DNA of 64,000 nucleotides from positions 142,437-206,436 of the forward strand of contig LUCM01001935.1 in NCBI GenBank assembly GCA_008360955.1, in the 5' to 3' direction. This DNA comes from Fasciolopsis buskii. Lineage: Eukaryota > Platyhelminthes > Trematoda > Plagiorchiida > Fasciolidae. The position numbers and the translations under genes were made by a program. The stretch's first letter is position 1; every line of letters begins with the position of its first letter. Below the pieces are notes generated by a model, which saw only the letters and a program-made list of their open reading frames with translations, did no database searches and had not been told where the DNA came from. Positions 1-12,824 of this stretch are shown one piece after another.

Positions 1-1560
1 GACTTTGCGGCGGGGTCATTTAGGCGCTCTGCGTTAATCGGTTAGGCTGTTATAGTGACAATGAAACAGTGAGCGCAAAATAGTAAAAGCTTTTGAAATA
101 ATATTGTATGGGATGAGAAAATGGTATCGAAACCTCGGTCGGCTTGCGACTGTTTTTAAACCTTTCAAGCTTTTTGAGCTAAAATAGGCTGTGATTAACA
201 TCATGTTGATCGAATAAACTATGCCACGAGCGTGTTTTATGGAGGAAATGAATCATATCTAAGAGTTACCACAAAGTTACTTATATTTATAGGAAAATTT
301 CACGACAGAAATTCTTTCCTCCCATCCTGTCGCGGATTATTACCGACGCATCATGAACCTCTGTCCAGATGGACTTGAATAATATTCAGATGCTCTAAAG
401 TTTTACCAGATGAGTAGCATTAGTTAATAGCACATAAAAACAGCGAATACAATTATCCTGCTCAGCGGCAGAAAATGCTTGGCGCCTGCGTCTAAGGACC
501 CGCTAAGTTTGTTGAAGAATAAATGGTGTACAGTGACCTGAAAACAATCGCAAAATGGACACTTCTAGAAGGAAATTCCTCGATGGAGTTGCCCCGTTTT
601 CATATTCCCGTCCAAGTTATTCCCTCTTACACGAATAAGACAAGAAATATCTTGCCAACTGATCGTAAGAGACAAAGGGGGTTTTTTCGTTAAGGTAACG
701 AAGATATTCCCTTCAGTTCAACAAAGTAGCCAATATAAAAACCTGCAGTATCTGTCTAAATTTCGTGAGAAAGTTTTCTTGAGTAGGGCGGTTTTTTTCA
801 GTCCGACGTAAATTGGGTTAAAGTACACATGGGTGGGGGACATATTTCATAAAAATATCTTACTGTCACCTGAATCGTGATTCTATCCAAAATTTGTTTC
901 GTGCCTTGGAGTGATAATTAAAGGAGGCACCCAACCACTGGATACTGAATTAGAAATCACAAGGCTTCCTGAAGTATGATGTAAAGGCGTTTTCACCTTG
1001 GAAATGCTGAGTGCCACATCAAAATGACCAAAATATTATTGTTTAATGATGTTGGGTTCCCAACAAACACACCAGGTTGTTCTGCATTATTCTTCTTTTG
1101 TTCTTGCTAACAAGCTCGTTGTGTATCGTAACTAAGACGTGCGCATGGTGGCTGAAATGGGATATCAACTAAATTCGTAACCCATTTGCTCACCCGATAA
1201 CTCTAGAGCCTTCAGGTTATCATCGTAAGGAGTCGCCAGTCCAGGGTGAATAAAACGAATACAAATTCAAGTATTTACTTCTTTATGTTGCTTCCTGCTG
1301 CAGCAGAAATCGATCATGTGATGCTTCTTGTTTGACTTTCGGAAAAAACCTGTACTGTTGCACTTCTTTTGGAGTCCTCTATTGATACCACTCTTAACTG
1401 TTACTTAACAGCATTTGCACTTATTGCTGCTTTCTGTTCTTTACTTTAAGACTGAAGGGCAACATAGCAGTAACTAAAACCGGGGACATCAAGTTTTGCA
1501 GTTAACTGCTAAAAGAGCTCATACTTTTAGAGTAGATATCAAGGAATAGTTTGATCATAT
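1..1560 (+). repeat. Old dispersed repeat, copy I (cut by window edge)
   Basis: This stretch aligns colinearly, with many gaps and at roughly 60 percent identity by eye, with 50260-51950. Matching landmarks occur in the same order. One is the TCATTT-GGCGC start block at 17 and 50290. Others are the AATGACCAAAATATTA block near 1023 and 51380, and the GGATATCAACTA block near 1160 and 51530. The AATAAA-C-AATACAAATT block lies near 1250 and 51625, and the TGATGCTT-TT block near 1320 and 51690. It lies in the RREB1-like gene's last visible intron and stops about 75 bases short of the exon. No intact frame or terminal repeat is visible, so the family is unknown; a decayed DNA transposon or non-coding retroelement body are both possible. 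Confidence 0.6.
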
Positions 1561-1635
1561 TCCTGTAATGTACCATACATTGACAGAAGTTTGCAAGTAA
1601 GAAAATTGAACACTCTTGAAATGGTCTGGACTCAC

Positions 1636-2711
1636 GTCATTTTTCAGTTTTACTCCACGAACCCCTTCGTATGAATCAGACTTTGAAGTTATTTCCATTA
1701 ACGAATCGGAAATCGAACCACCCGGTTCGCATGTAAGTCTAGGGGAGCTAGCTCCATCCGAATCCGTGGAAGTCCACAATCCTGTGGACGAAGATGTTGA
1801 ACTCGACTGTCTGAACTCATCTGAATAAGGCGCTCTTTTGCTAGATCCTTCATTATCTGTCCTAATCGGCGTCGAAGTTACACTGATATTCGATGATGTG
1901 GTTAGTAGTACCGATGTTCCAACTGCGCCACTATGACCATCGCCAACCAACGGCAGGGAGTTTGCAACCCGGGGCCATAATGTCGTCAGTAGGTTGGTAT
2001 TAAATGGCATCAATGACACGGGAGCAGGTCTTCTCAAGTGCGTTGTTTTTTCCACTGTAAATGAGGAGCGGTCCGACTTTATTTGAAACAGTGCAGTATT
2101 TTGCAGTCGAACGGAAGCCATGTTGAGTAGGTTTGTCTGCGGCCAGTTCTTTTCAAGTGAATGATCTGATTCCTCAAGTTGCTTTACATCATCAGGATGA
2201 ATTTTAACAGGCATTGGTAATCTCCCCTGCCAACTTTCACCCACCATGTGATGCACAGATTCAAGTTCACTGTTAGAATGGGGCCCCATGTCCCCTGCGT
2301 TTAACTTCATCCTCGACAATGTTTCCTTAATCACTGTTGGAGGAGGAAACGTGTGAACCGCTTTTATTTGCCCTTCTTTCCCCAATGGTGAGATCAACTT
2401 GGTATGGTGATGTGACAGACTCTGAATTTCATTCGCCTCTATGGTTGACTTTCCGATGTCTTCCGGTGACCTTAGCGGCGGACTCCCTTCCAACTGAAAT
2501 AGTGCAAGGGCAGACGAGTCTTTTGGAGCACGATCAGCTGTTGAAGCGCTGGTAACTGATGAAAACCAGTGTGTTTGATGCGGGGCATTCAGATCAAAGG
2601 TGTTGATGATACTGTCAGATTTGACTTGATGTGAAGTGCGAATATGACGACTTAGATTTCCGTTCGTTGTAAAAGCCTTATCGCAAAATGTACAGTTAAA
2701 CGGCCTGTGAT
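1636..2711 (-). CDS. RREB1: RREB1-like zinc-finger gene, exon with finger 3 and Ser-rich region
   Basis: This is the third visible exon of a nuclear C2H2 transcription factor resembling RREB1, which binds DNA and acts downstream of Ras/MAPK in animals. It starts after a pyrimidine-rich acceptor (CTCCTAG) and ends at a strong donor (GAC|GTGAGT). The first base supplied by the previous exon completes an Asn codon, giving the inter-finger linker TNHRPF. Finger 3 follows at once, C-X2-C-X12-H-X4-H, with the FTTNGN helix start shared with the third finger of RREB1. The remaining ~330 residues are Ser/Thr-rich and look disordered, with no further finger. The exon ends in phase 0, so more exons should lie left of the window. 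If the donor is not used, the frame stays open to a stop near 1555. Confidence 0.75.
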
Positions 2712-2817
2712 CTAGGAGACAGGAAAAGAAAAGGCAGAGCAATGTATCAGTGGCATTCAGTGTACGTTGTTATCTTTCTAAAAGTGTCGAAACTATAACA
2801 AACTAACATGGACTTAC

Positions 2818-3028
2818 TGGTATGAGTGAGTAAATGGCGTTCCAGGGAGCTGTTAGAACTCAGTTCGCTGAAGCAAAAGCAACACACGTGCTTATAATCC
2901 TCTCTGCGGAAACTGCTCTGATGTTCCTGCAGGTGATTTGTCAGTTGGCCACGACTGAATATTTCCGACTTTGAACATAGTGGGCACTGAAAGACCTCGA
3001 TTGTACCACGCAGTGCATACGGTTGAAT
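2818..3028 (-). CDS. RREB1: RREB1-like zinc-finger gene, exon with fingers 1 and 2
   Basis: This 211-base exon encodes two C2H2 fingers. Finger 1 begins CPLC and contains QLTNHLQEH; its spacing is C-X2-C-X13-H-X3-H, one residue longer than the classical form. Finger 2 contains ELSSNSSLERHLLTH with classical C-X2-C-X12-H-X3-H spacing. The order CPLC..QLT.H, then LSS.SSL.RH, then FTTNGN in the next exon is the signature of the N-terminal three-finger cluster of RREB1. The acceptor CATCTAG at 3029-3030 coincides with an in-frame stop, which fixes the exon edge. The donor is CCA|GTAAGT. Seventy codons plus one base join the next exon in frame, and the phase-0 acceptor fits the exon ending at 4328. 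RREB1 identity is from remembered family features, not a search. Confidence 0.78.
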
Positions 3029-4327
3029 CTAGATGTCGGTTGGGTCAGATTAGGCGGAACTCATTTTAAAACTGTTGTTTACGTGTTTGCAAAAGTGTAC
3101 TAATGTATTAAGAACCTGTGTTTTATGGCCTACGAGCGTCAACTGCGCTTTCTGCACGCATTTACTATCCCAGATTTACAGACAAACCAGATGAGCTTGC
3201 AGGACAACGTTAGGGAAATCTGCCAGCGCTGCCCCTGAAAACAATTTCAGAGGCGCTTTTGGGTTTTAGCTACTAATAAAAATTGTAGTAGCCATTATCC
3301 ATTTTCTGTAAATGACGGTATCCAAAATATCTCGGCGAGTTGTGGAGTTTTTGGTAGTTGATTTTGGTGATATTCGCCACAAACTGCAGTCGCGAATTTT
3401 TGATAATCGGTACAAGAATTATAATATAATACCGCTATTGCAGTATGAATAGAAATCGCGAAAAAAATCAAACATTTCCAAAAGGGGTTCTCCTCCTAGC
3501 AGATAACTGCTAGATGATAAAACGGACTTGTAAGGATGAGGGTAAAAAGCGTTTGCTTCCAAAAGCAAACCTATAATCTCCATTCGCTTTCCTGTCACTT
3601 GGTGTTTAGCAAAGTACCAGTTGAAAATTTAATATTCGCGTTGGCTTTACTTCCGTCTGGGAGATGTTTTGGAAAATAGGACTCAACTACATAGCTGTCA
3701 GTATCGCTATGGGCACAGTCTGGTGTAACCGTTCGCGTTGAGCACAGATTTAGACAAACAGTATCTGGTTATTGAAAGCCGCATGCTGTTAGGTCAATCC
3801 GTACTCTTGATGATGGAGTGAGCAGCTTAAAGTTCCCTGAACAACTTCTTGAAATTTCCTAAGACAGCGATGAAAGTTACAAAAGTCATCTCTCCCTCAT
3901 ATGTTCGATCTGTGGTTTCTTCATCACCACCACCCTCTGATGTTGTCGAATATCTAACAACGTATTCGTCACAATGCGTAAAACTGCTTATTTCATGGAA
4001 ATGTTATCAAGGTTGTACCTTCATGGCAAGTCAGCCTGATAAACGCAACACGCTTTTACAATATCCGAATTTAGGGTTTACTGGAATTTGGTAGCTTGGA
4101 GGAAATGTACTCTCAGTGGAGCTGTAAATCATCATTGTCTTGTATTCGACGAATTCGTCAAAACCAGTAAGATTAAAGAAACACTGTCCGGAACCACCTA
4201 CGATTAAGCAAAACATCCACTAAAATTTTTCAGAGGTTCGCATATTTGACTCGATACGAAAACAATCCCTTCCGAATTCGGTTCCACCCTGTCCGTATAC
4301 GTCACGAAAAGCAGCATATTAACTCAC
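3029..4327 (-). other. Intron of RREB1-like gene
   Basis: The segment lies between the donor at 4327 (AAA|GTGAGT) and the acceptor at 3029. I see no repeat or second gene in it. Short open frames on both strands lack supporting features. Confidence 0.5.
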
Positions 4328-5002
4328 TTTGATGTCTTCTCTCTGTTTGCGTTTCATCGACTCCGAGCCCAAATTCATCTCGCTGTCTGACTGTGTCTCG
4401 CCTAACTGTGATTCTTCTGACTCCGCTGGATGTCCAGTTGACGCAGCAACAGACAAATCGGCTGGTTGTTGAATTTCTTCACACCTATCAAGATTTGACC
4501 ACCACGGACCCTGCGCTGCAGTCGGTATTCCGATTGTAGGTATGGTTTGTCGCCCAATACACTCCGTTGTTGGTCCGACAGGTGATTGCCTTTCAGGTGC
4601 TGGGGAGGAGAATCCTAGCGGGATTGGGCCGCTCGGATGACAAGAATCTAAACCTTCATTCCGAATATTCGGACTGACTACCGTCATTCCGTTTGGAGGA
4701 CAGCTGCTTCGACTATCCAGCGTGGTGGTGCTCGCAGCTGATGTGGACATAGAATGACGAATTCTGTCGTCAGTAAAAGATCCCGCGTCGGACAGAATAT
4801 TTTGTGTTGTACACAAAGCGGAAACAAACGGGAGAAGTGCGTTATTCTGAACATGTGACGGTTGGTTTTCCGGTAGTTTTATCGTTTTGCATATATCAGA
4901 ATTCGGCCTTCTGAGTGGAATAACTGAGGACCCGTCTACGCAGTCCCATCCGAGAATGGATTTCTGTGACCCAGTCACGTGATTCGAACTCTCTGATCCC
5001 AT
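4328..5002 (-). CDS. RREB1: RREB1-like zinc-finger gene, N-terminal exon
   Basis: This 675-base exon is open for 225 codons and begins with ATG directly after a strong acceptor (poly-T then TTTCCAG). It ends AAA|GTGAGT in phase 0, matching the next exon. The product is Ser/Thr/Pro/Gln-rich and low in hydrophobics, typical of the disordered N-terminus of a transcription factor. It ends in a basic stretch (MKRKQREDIK) that could act as a nuclear localisation signal just before the zinc fingers. No domain is recognisable here. Because the acceptor abuts the ATG, translation may start at this codon, for example after trans-splicing of a leader. Alternatively this is an internal exon of a longer protein. 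The 4.2 kb to its right holds one candidate exon (9164-9333) with compatible phase. Confidence 0.7.
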
Positions 5003-8000
5003 CTGGAAAAAAATTGGAAATTAAGATGCTTATCAATAACCGTTTGTGCTCGGCTCCCCTTAGACAGCCAGACAGGCCCGTACGCATAAACCAGATCAGC
5101 GGCAGTTTCATTCCATCTGTAGGTTCCCAGCGGAAAGTCTTTTGTGTATTTTGTGTATTTCCTCTTTTCCGCTGGCGATTCATCTGTTCATTTTTTCAAT
5201 TCCGCATAAGAGCAAACAATTGGTTTTTCTTTTCTTTTCAAGATTATACGTGGTTAGACTCAAAATGCGAACATTGCCCTAACAGTGATCATTAATCTGT
5301 TGAGTGGGCATTCATGTTAATCAGATAGTTTTTTTTCAAATAAACCATTGTACAGTAAACAAAAAGAACAGTTAAACAATTTAATATCGCCGTGACATCG
5401 GAATGGTATTCAGTTATCCACCACGGGTCTAGTGCAAAAACAAGCCGCTTAGTGGGGTCTACTCAATACAATACATAAACATGGTCGTTGAGAATGAACG
5501 ATGCATAAATACTTTTGGTGTTTGAGCACTAGCGTATTCATAGAATTGCACGGATATAGTGGAGACATTAAACCTTCTTTGCTAACATCATAACTGTTAT
5601 TCGGCCCCATGAGTTAATCTTCGGATGAGGCAATGAATGAAAGCAGCCTCAGATTACTAGGTGGTTCCACCTATGTGTAAAGAAAGACTGGTTCGTTGAA
5701 CGCTTGTCTCCACTACATGCAAACATTAAATGCATCCAAGTTATAAGCACAAAGGGGCGAAAAGGTATGGAACATTTGACCAGTGTAAATTGCCGGGTAA
5801 GTCAAGTTCCGGATTATGGTCCGAAGGTTTTCCCACCAATCTTTGGATGAATTTAAATGCTGTGACTAATTGTGTTGGTCACCGGTTTTCTTGAATTCGA
5901 ACTTTATCTTAGTTGACTTAGTTCCTCGTTTATGAAATTTAATCTGTCTATACACTAGTCTTTCGCTCATTCTGGTCCTCGGTAAATAACGCTAAGAAGA
6001 ACGGACCGAAACCGGAGCAAATGGGAGCGAATATAGTGGTGGCCAAGTCTGAATCCGAGTAGGAACTCATGGCAGAGCTATTTATCACCTAATATTCCCC
6101 CGTGTCGTGGACGATGGAACAACTATCATCTTCGTAGTTAGCCTTGAGTAAGGTGAGCTCAGATTCACTGAACCAGTGGGCACTGACAACCAGCAGTGTC
6201 GAGTGCTTGGGAGGGTTCTGTCTGGTAGGCTTTCTCCTTAAAATTACCGTAAGTCCGCTGACGATGTTGTTAAGTCGAGAATTTAGCTCGTCATAAGTAC
6301 AAGGTCATTGTGCCTAGTCTTGTCCCACTAACCCCATGGGGTTATTGAGAAGAGGTAATGGACCAATCAAGGGGAAAGTCGGTGCCTTGCAGTTCTCGCT
6401 TGGTTGAGTAAGTTATGGAATTCCGTCCTCTCAAAAACAGGCCTACCCTGAATTGGGCGGCCGAGCAGTATAACAACCCACAAACGAATCACGTATGACG
6501 ACAGACAACGTGAGCGAGGAGTTCGAAACAACTGGCATGTGTGTCAGATTCTACACAGACGTCAATGTCTCTCGCGCTGTTTTCGTTTTATCCCATGGTT
6601 CCATGGCATAAAATCTGCCCACTGATCGACGTAGATTACAATAGATTTAATGTAACGGCTGGAAAGCTTAACTTCAGCAGACGCATAATGTGGGGGTACT
6701 GATTCGGCACATTCACTAGCCTGATCAGTGATCAGCACAGCTGCGGTGACATTACCCCGATTACGTCAGTCCATAACCTGAGAAAAACTCGGCATATGAA
6801 TGTCAAGTAACGAACATGGGCCAAATTAACCAGCAGAATAATCGATCAACCTATGGTCGCGGCAAAAAGTAAATATGGACGGCTTGATTTTGACTAATAA
6901 ACGAATGTTTATATCTGTTCAACTTGAATGTTCTCACTAGAGTTAGTGGAAACGGGTGATAACAGCATGCAGATGGAATCGACTGAAGATTTCCGGGAAG
7001 AAATGGAGCAAAAGTCTTTATCCTTTTTCTCCGTTTTAAAACATACTCTAAAGAATGAGTTTACTTGTTCGTCCAACATTTTGACCAAAAGCATCGGTCC
7101 GTAGACAGACGATATTCCCGACATGATCCGCCGCCTGTTTTCTACGTAACACGTCAGTGATTCGTATTATCAAACTTCATAAGTATCACAGCGCAGTAAA
7201 ATGACATCAGGAGCCTCCTTCAAATCGACAAGCAGCCTATTGGAAATCCGTGAAAATGTGACTGAGATATGCCCATCAAATGTGTCAACCAGCCAGCCAC
7301 AATGATTAACAAATGCAGACTGGTTCACTTCATTAGTTTATCTAAACTAGGCTAAAAATGGAGTTTTATGGACATGTAATGACAAACAAGAGAATTCATT
7401 ATTCGCAGAATGCTTGAAATATGAAAACACAACGGACTTGGTTGTTTGTAGTAAGTCGACCTTTCCCTTACCATGAGTAACTTCCAGGATAGTTTTATAG
7501 TCGATTGCAAACCATCCCAGAAACAGGTTATCACGTCACCCAAATACTGGTTCATTACAGTTATTCCCGATCAAGTTGTGCCTTCATATTCCAAATATTT
7601 CAGTTTTATGGTTTCTTCCTCACATTCCAGAATGCCGCTCTATTTGAGATGGATGCACCTTAACAGCTATTCTGTAAAATATCATATTAGGCATCTGAGA
7701 GCTGTACAGTTCAACCCAACTCGAATAGTCCTAACGCAGTTTTAATTATTGTTTATACGAGACCGGCATTCGCAAACGAACAATCAATGATGTTGATAAA
7801 ATAAATATACAAATTAGAAATTAATAGATAACATGTGAAGAATATATTTGGGTAAAACGTCACATTGATCTTTAGACTACGTATCTGCATTACATACTCT
7901 TTCGGACCCCTTTATGGATTATTTGACTGAACTCGCAGTGAGTATGGATGAATCCCATATGACTGTCCATTGGTTCTCCTTAGGGCCTGTTTCTGTCGGT

Positions 8001-9163
8001 GACTGATGTTCGTCGAAATAACTCGGCCCGGACGAACACACTAAGCAGAAATCATTCGGAATTCGCTGGACACAGACCCCAGTCATATTTATTTCTTACC
8101 CAGCAGTTAATTCTCCATACGGTAACAAAGCTCAACTGAAAAATTTAGGATAAAAATGGAACCTAAGTTCTGTCGTTTCAGCCTACTTGTTAGGAGATTA
8201 GTCAAACCAGGCGAGACGCAGCCAGTTCCAACTGAGATGGGATTCAAACCCAAAACTAAGTAGATGTCAAGCTGTTCTTTCTACCGCTCGGAGTTTACCA
8301 AGCAGTAACAGTACATGAATAGGTAAATTGGCTTTCGCTGCTGTCCCGACTACTAGTGCCGCATGACGGAACGTTACTGGGACTTTTACACAAATAGGTC
8401 ACGCAATTGTGTCCTGTCGATCGTTTATCTAAAAGGGCTTCGACTAAACTTAGATTTCCCACTAATGCGTTCATGTTGGGAACGGGCAGACAAGTGAGCG
8501 GTCGTCTGTTGCCGTTTCAGAGGCAAGTGATAGATATCATCTGAACGGTCAACGAGGGTTCGGATGTTCAAGAAAACCTAGCAAATGTGCACTGCTTATG
8601 GTTTTCTATTTCCCTTACTACTGATCCTCACGATTAGAATGGGAATTGAGACTCACTAACCGAACCAACTAGCCAGTTTGCCTTAAGATGAAGCACGACA
8701 GACGATGTTTCGAAGTGCCTTCTTATTGAGTACAAGCGGATTTTTTCCAGTGACGGAATGCGGTCATTTAAATTCCGATCATAAAATTCTTCCTATATTT
8801 TCTGTCCTACTCGATTTGTTGATTCTTTTCTTTTTGTTGTCACTTCCTTCGTGACCACTTTCACCCCCTTTTATTAGTGCATCACTCTTGATGTTTGTGA
8901 GCAACAGAATAAGATCAGGTACGTGAACAAATTTTGCCGAATGAGAATGCTTATCTAAGCAGTTAAAGTTCCGATTGCAAAGGCTAAGATGTACACATGT
9001 CTAGATAACCCAGAACTTACTAACCATTAGGGGTGCATAACTAAAAAATTCCCACAACCCACCTGAGAACTTAGATCTTGTTTCCAGTTTATTTCGATTA
9101 GGCATGCAGAAATATAAGTAAATTAACAGCATGAACTTGCTTATTGAAAGAAAGTTCACTTAC
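5003..9163. other. No supported gene; upstream region or large intron
   Basis: I see no convincing exon here. Features noted are a short imperfect palindrome at 6587-6615 (CCATGG on both arms) and a tRNA-like B-box near 8240. Short open frames, such as minus 6909-7124, lack splice sites or family resemblance. Confidence 0.4.
8215..8330 (-). mobile_element. Possible tRNA-derived SINE fragment
   Basis: Read on the minus strand there is a B-box-like GGGTTTGAATCCC, preceded about 35 bases upstream by an A-box-like GAGCGGTAGAAAG. The spacing resembles a pol III internal promoter. No cloverleaf can be completed and no second copy was found, so this is a weak call. Confidence 0.25.
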
Positions 9164-9333
9164 CATATGTTCTTCCAAATGATTTCGCCACTCAAAGTAT
9201 TTGTATGCATAGTAGAAGTTGGGCGATAACAAGGCCGGTGCTACTAACGGATCCATTATTCTAGCCTCTTTCACAAATGGCCCCAAGTTACGCTCCGGTA
9301 GGATTGAATCGCGCACGTAACCCGATTCCAAAT
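9164..9333 (-). CDS. Candidate internal exon, unrecognised protein
   Basis: The segment is bounded by a good acceptor (GGTTGTACAG) and a near-consensus donor (CATATG|GTAAGT). Between them are 56 uninterrupted codons after two leading bases. The translation includes SILPERNLGPFVKEARIMDP and then an aromatic run (NFYYAYKYFEWRNHLEEHM), which reads like a folded domain rather than chance sequence. It ends in phase 0, so it could splice directly to the RREB1-like exon starting at 5002 and supply an upstream part of that protein. It could equally belong to another minus-strand gene. I do not recognise the fold. The LGPF segment faintly recalls PR/SET domains, but the rest does not fit. Confidence 0.4.
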
Positions 9334-10293
9334 CTGTACAACCAGACGGTGAGCAGATGGGAAATAGTTCAGTGAATTAGTGTCCGTGTGAATAATTTCG
9401 CTCCCATAATTGTTTAGTGGGCAAGCCAACTAAGTTCTTTGCTACGTGAGCCTGCAGACCCAGTGAACTCGAGGTAGAAGTTCACCCTTCTGTGCTGCAT
9501 ATCCATCTGTAGTCTTCTTAAAGAAATTAACCAATCATCACTCCCAGCTTTAATCTTCCAAGACGAACAAGCAGTTTTTCTCACCCCGCAAACTCCACCC
9601 CCGCTACCACTTTCCACAGTCTCATGTAGAATCAGTGCTCACGAAAACTTCAGTTCTCAGTATTTCTCTCTCCTGTCTGGTGAGCTGAACACACTGCGCC
9701 TGTGTGTGAAAGGTGGTGCGACAGTGAAGCGCGCGCTTGAGCAGAAATGATTGAGCACAGGTCAATCAGCGTGGTGTACCAGTCTCTGTCTCACTCTACG
9801 TGTCTCTACTACCGGACCAATCAGTGAACTCAAATGAAAACGAAACAGCGACTTCAAACAACAGCTAATATTCACCACATTCTACACACCATCCTGCAGT
9901 TACATCCACCTGATTCGCTTTCTAACACGCGAGTTCTCCCTGCATCCTCTTTTTGGAATTAGGCTTGACAATTTTGAGTATGTGAACATGGTGGTTATGC
10001 ACGTCTGACACAATGCGTATATAGTAGTACGTTTAGGAATAAACTTGGTCCCAGAAGTATGCGACAGCTTTCACGGTCATTACCGCCCATCAAAGGTGCA
10101 AACCCAGTGCTCCTCTGTCAAATTATATACATACTTGAACAACTGTCGTCGCTGGTTTTTCTTTATGAGTTAGGCACTGACAGGGTACAGAACGACGGCA
10201 TTCGAAGCGCAAGATGGTAAATTTTCTAGTCAGTTGTTATCTCAAAAATGGATTTCTGCTCCGTTCCCTCCCCTGTCAGACAAACAAGATTGA

Positions 10294-10294
10294 T

Positions 10295-10330
<36 letters not shown>
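10294..10330. repeat. (TA)n microsatellite
   Basis: Near-perfect alternating TA for 37 bases, interrupted once by TGTA. Confidence 0.9.
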
Positions 10331-12824
10331 GCAAAACTCACTATTGTCTGGGAAAATATTAATGGATTTGAAAAATAGAGTGGTTCATTTGGACTGTGCA
10401 CTGTCGTACTCTATTCCTGCTACCTAACCCATGAAAAGTAAAAGTATTGGGTTCAGATGAAAGAAACCATGCTGTTGGATTGAAATTTTTTCCTCCTATG
10501 GTCTAATATCCCCTATAAGTGCTTCCCTCTGTGTTTCTGCTTGCTTTTATGAACGTGTGCGTGTGCGCATGAGTATATCTGATACATTTGCCTAACGAGC
10601 CATCAGTAACTGTAGCGTAGCCGGTCGTCTAAGGAAATGACGGAATTCAAGACAAAAAACGTGACCTTCGATGCACTTTAATAGCTCTATGACTCGATAG
10701 GTCAGGACATTTATGATCAAGTTTATAGGCGCTTCTTGAACTACAGATGAAGAGAATGAAATACACTTTAAGACAGGAAATGACACCAATCGGTCATGAT
10801 GAAATCGCATTTTGGCACCAGTGACATTTCTGGAGCCCGTGAGCCACAATGGACTTAATTTTTCTGGTGATGCGGAATTCCGAATTGATATCGTCTTCAA
10901 TCAGAGGCCTTGCTTTTTTACTAAGGGCATTTTCTAAATTCTCTGCGTTGCATTACGGTCTCGGTTTTAGAATGACAAAAAAATGGAGCCTCAATTTGGA
11001 GGATCCAAATTTCCGGAATCTTCGGCCACCATCCCAAGCAGCAATCCGTTATACAGTGAAAGAAATTGATGCATACGCCCAGCCGTTGCTGAATCTCGGA
11101 AAACTATGTACTGGTCAATGATCCCATGAAATTTCTGCGATGAACTGCACGGTGAAATCATACTGATAGCAACCAGATCATGCATCAGTTGACTCCTCCT
11201 AAAGGTCATTTGCTGAAAGCTAAATTAGGATTGTCCGCCTAATTAGGGTGGATGATCGAGATTGCGGTGTCGCACTCAATTGGACGGAGTTCAGATAAGT
11301 ATAAGAAAAAGGAACAAATAGAGTGGCTTTTGTTCTTGCATTTGGGTTTATTGACCTGCGGTCACTCATAAAGATTCACTTTGCATAAGTGCAATTTGCC
11401 ATTTGGCTTCGTGTCTTAGGTGAGCTAATCAGCAGATTTAACACTAATTTCAAATTTTGTCACTAACAAACAGCTTAGTAGAACGTGAAAAGCATGGCAT
11501 TTACCTAATGGCCGAAAGTTAATTTTGTATGAATGCACACCTCGCATGCGCTTTCAGCTATCGGACCCAAAAGTCAAAAGTAGGACTGTGGATAATTCCT
11601 TATCTTTAATTCTGTGAACTCGTCTGGTACGGTATGAAAGGATACTTTCAGTATTTTGAAGAAACGACTTAACTTAAAAATTGCACTATTTCTGATAGCA
11701 AACAATAACAACACTTAGAAAAATGTCTGAGATCACCACATGACTAGGGGGGGGCCGGCGCATGCTGTCACTTTTATGCCCGAATATATTTACACGGTGT
11801 GCCCGGGAACATTAGGTCAAGTCCCAGAAGATCATTGAGTCAGCCAGGGACTAGGACGAATACGAAGTCGCGTCAGGAAGGGTAACTAGACGGAGACGTT
11901 CTGTGTAGTTTGATCCTCGTTTGATCAACACATCGAGGTTAAACACAATCGCTGAACCCATATTCGTCAGTGAAATACCTCAAAGGCGGCGGTTGATTTT
12001 CTTTAATCCACACTTATGCAATCGTCGCACTTTAGAAACTAATATTTCTGTCATTCTTCCTATTTCCCATGTCTTGCACCACAATCCGGAATCCAATTCC
12101 CGTAGTAAACTCAGTCTATTACTCCTAGTTTGCTCTGTAAACCTCATAAACTGCACAGTACACTGTAACCGTCACAACTAGTTTCGAATTTTCTAAGCAC
12201 AGTTTAAAAATATGGTTGGTCCTGATAGCATCGAAGGATATAAATGAAGTCCAGTATTTTGTTCTTACCTCACCACTTTTGTCAGCAATAACTAAAGCAC
12301 ATGGTCGATGTAAAAGAAACAACAAAACAGTCTAGAGCGATTTCTTTTATTTTACAGCCCTAGGTCATCAGGTTACTTTGAATTTTGGTTTTCAAACTGT
12401 GGTGCATCTCTGGGAAACTATGGAAAAAGGCATATCATATTCATAAAACTTCAGTTATTATTAAGATTATTTTCAGAACCGTCTTCGAACCATTCTTGTG
12501 AAACTGAATTGTACTTTGTTTGGGTCTGTTTCATGCCAGGCAATATTCAAGGTCAAACTTACCAGGGAAGTAAGAGAGACTCGGTACAGTTGTTTTATCT
12601 TTGTTGTTCATTCCCGACAGAGGAATTTTCTCGGTCCCGAACCACTAGAAAACTATCAGGTAGTAAACTTTCGTAAGATCGCTTGGAATATCTCAACTAC
12701 CTACTGAACATTTGCCCTCTTCATTTAGAAACTGATCACCTAGTGCGTAAACCCCTGCATCCTTCGAAGTCCGGTGGCAAATACGAAACATTTATAGTGC
12801 AGACCTATCGCTCGATATCCCGGG

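Noticed and set aside
8007..8027. ACTGATG-TTCGTC-GAAATA looked like a minimal hammerhead core.
   Set aside because: The box ends GT instead of GA and there is no space for stem II; no pairing arms on either side.
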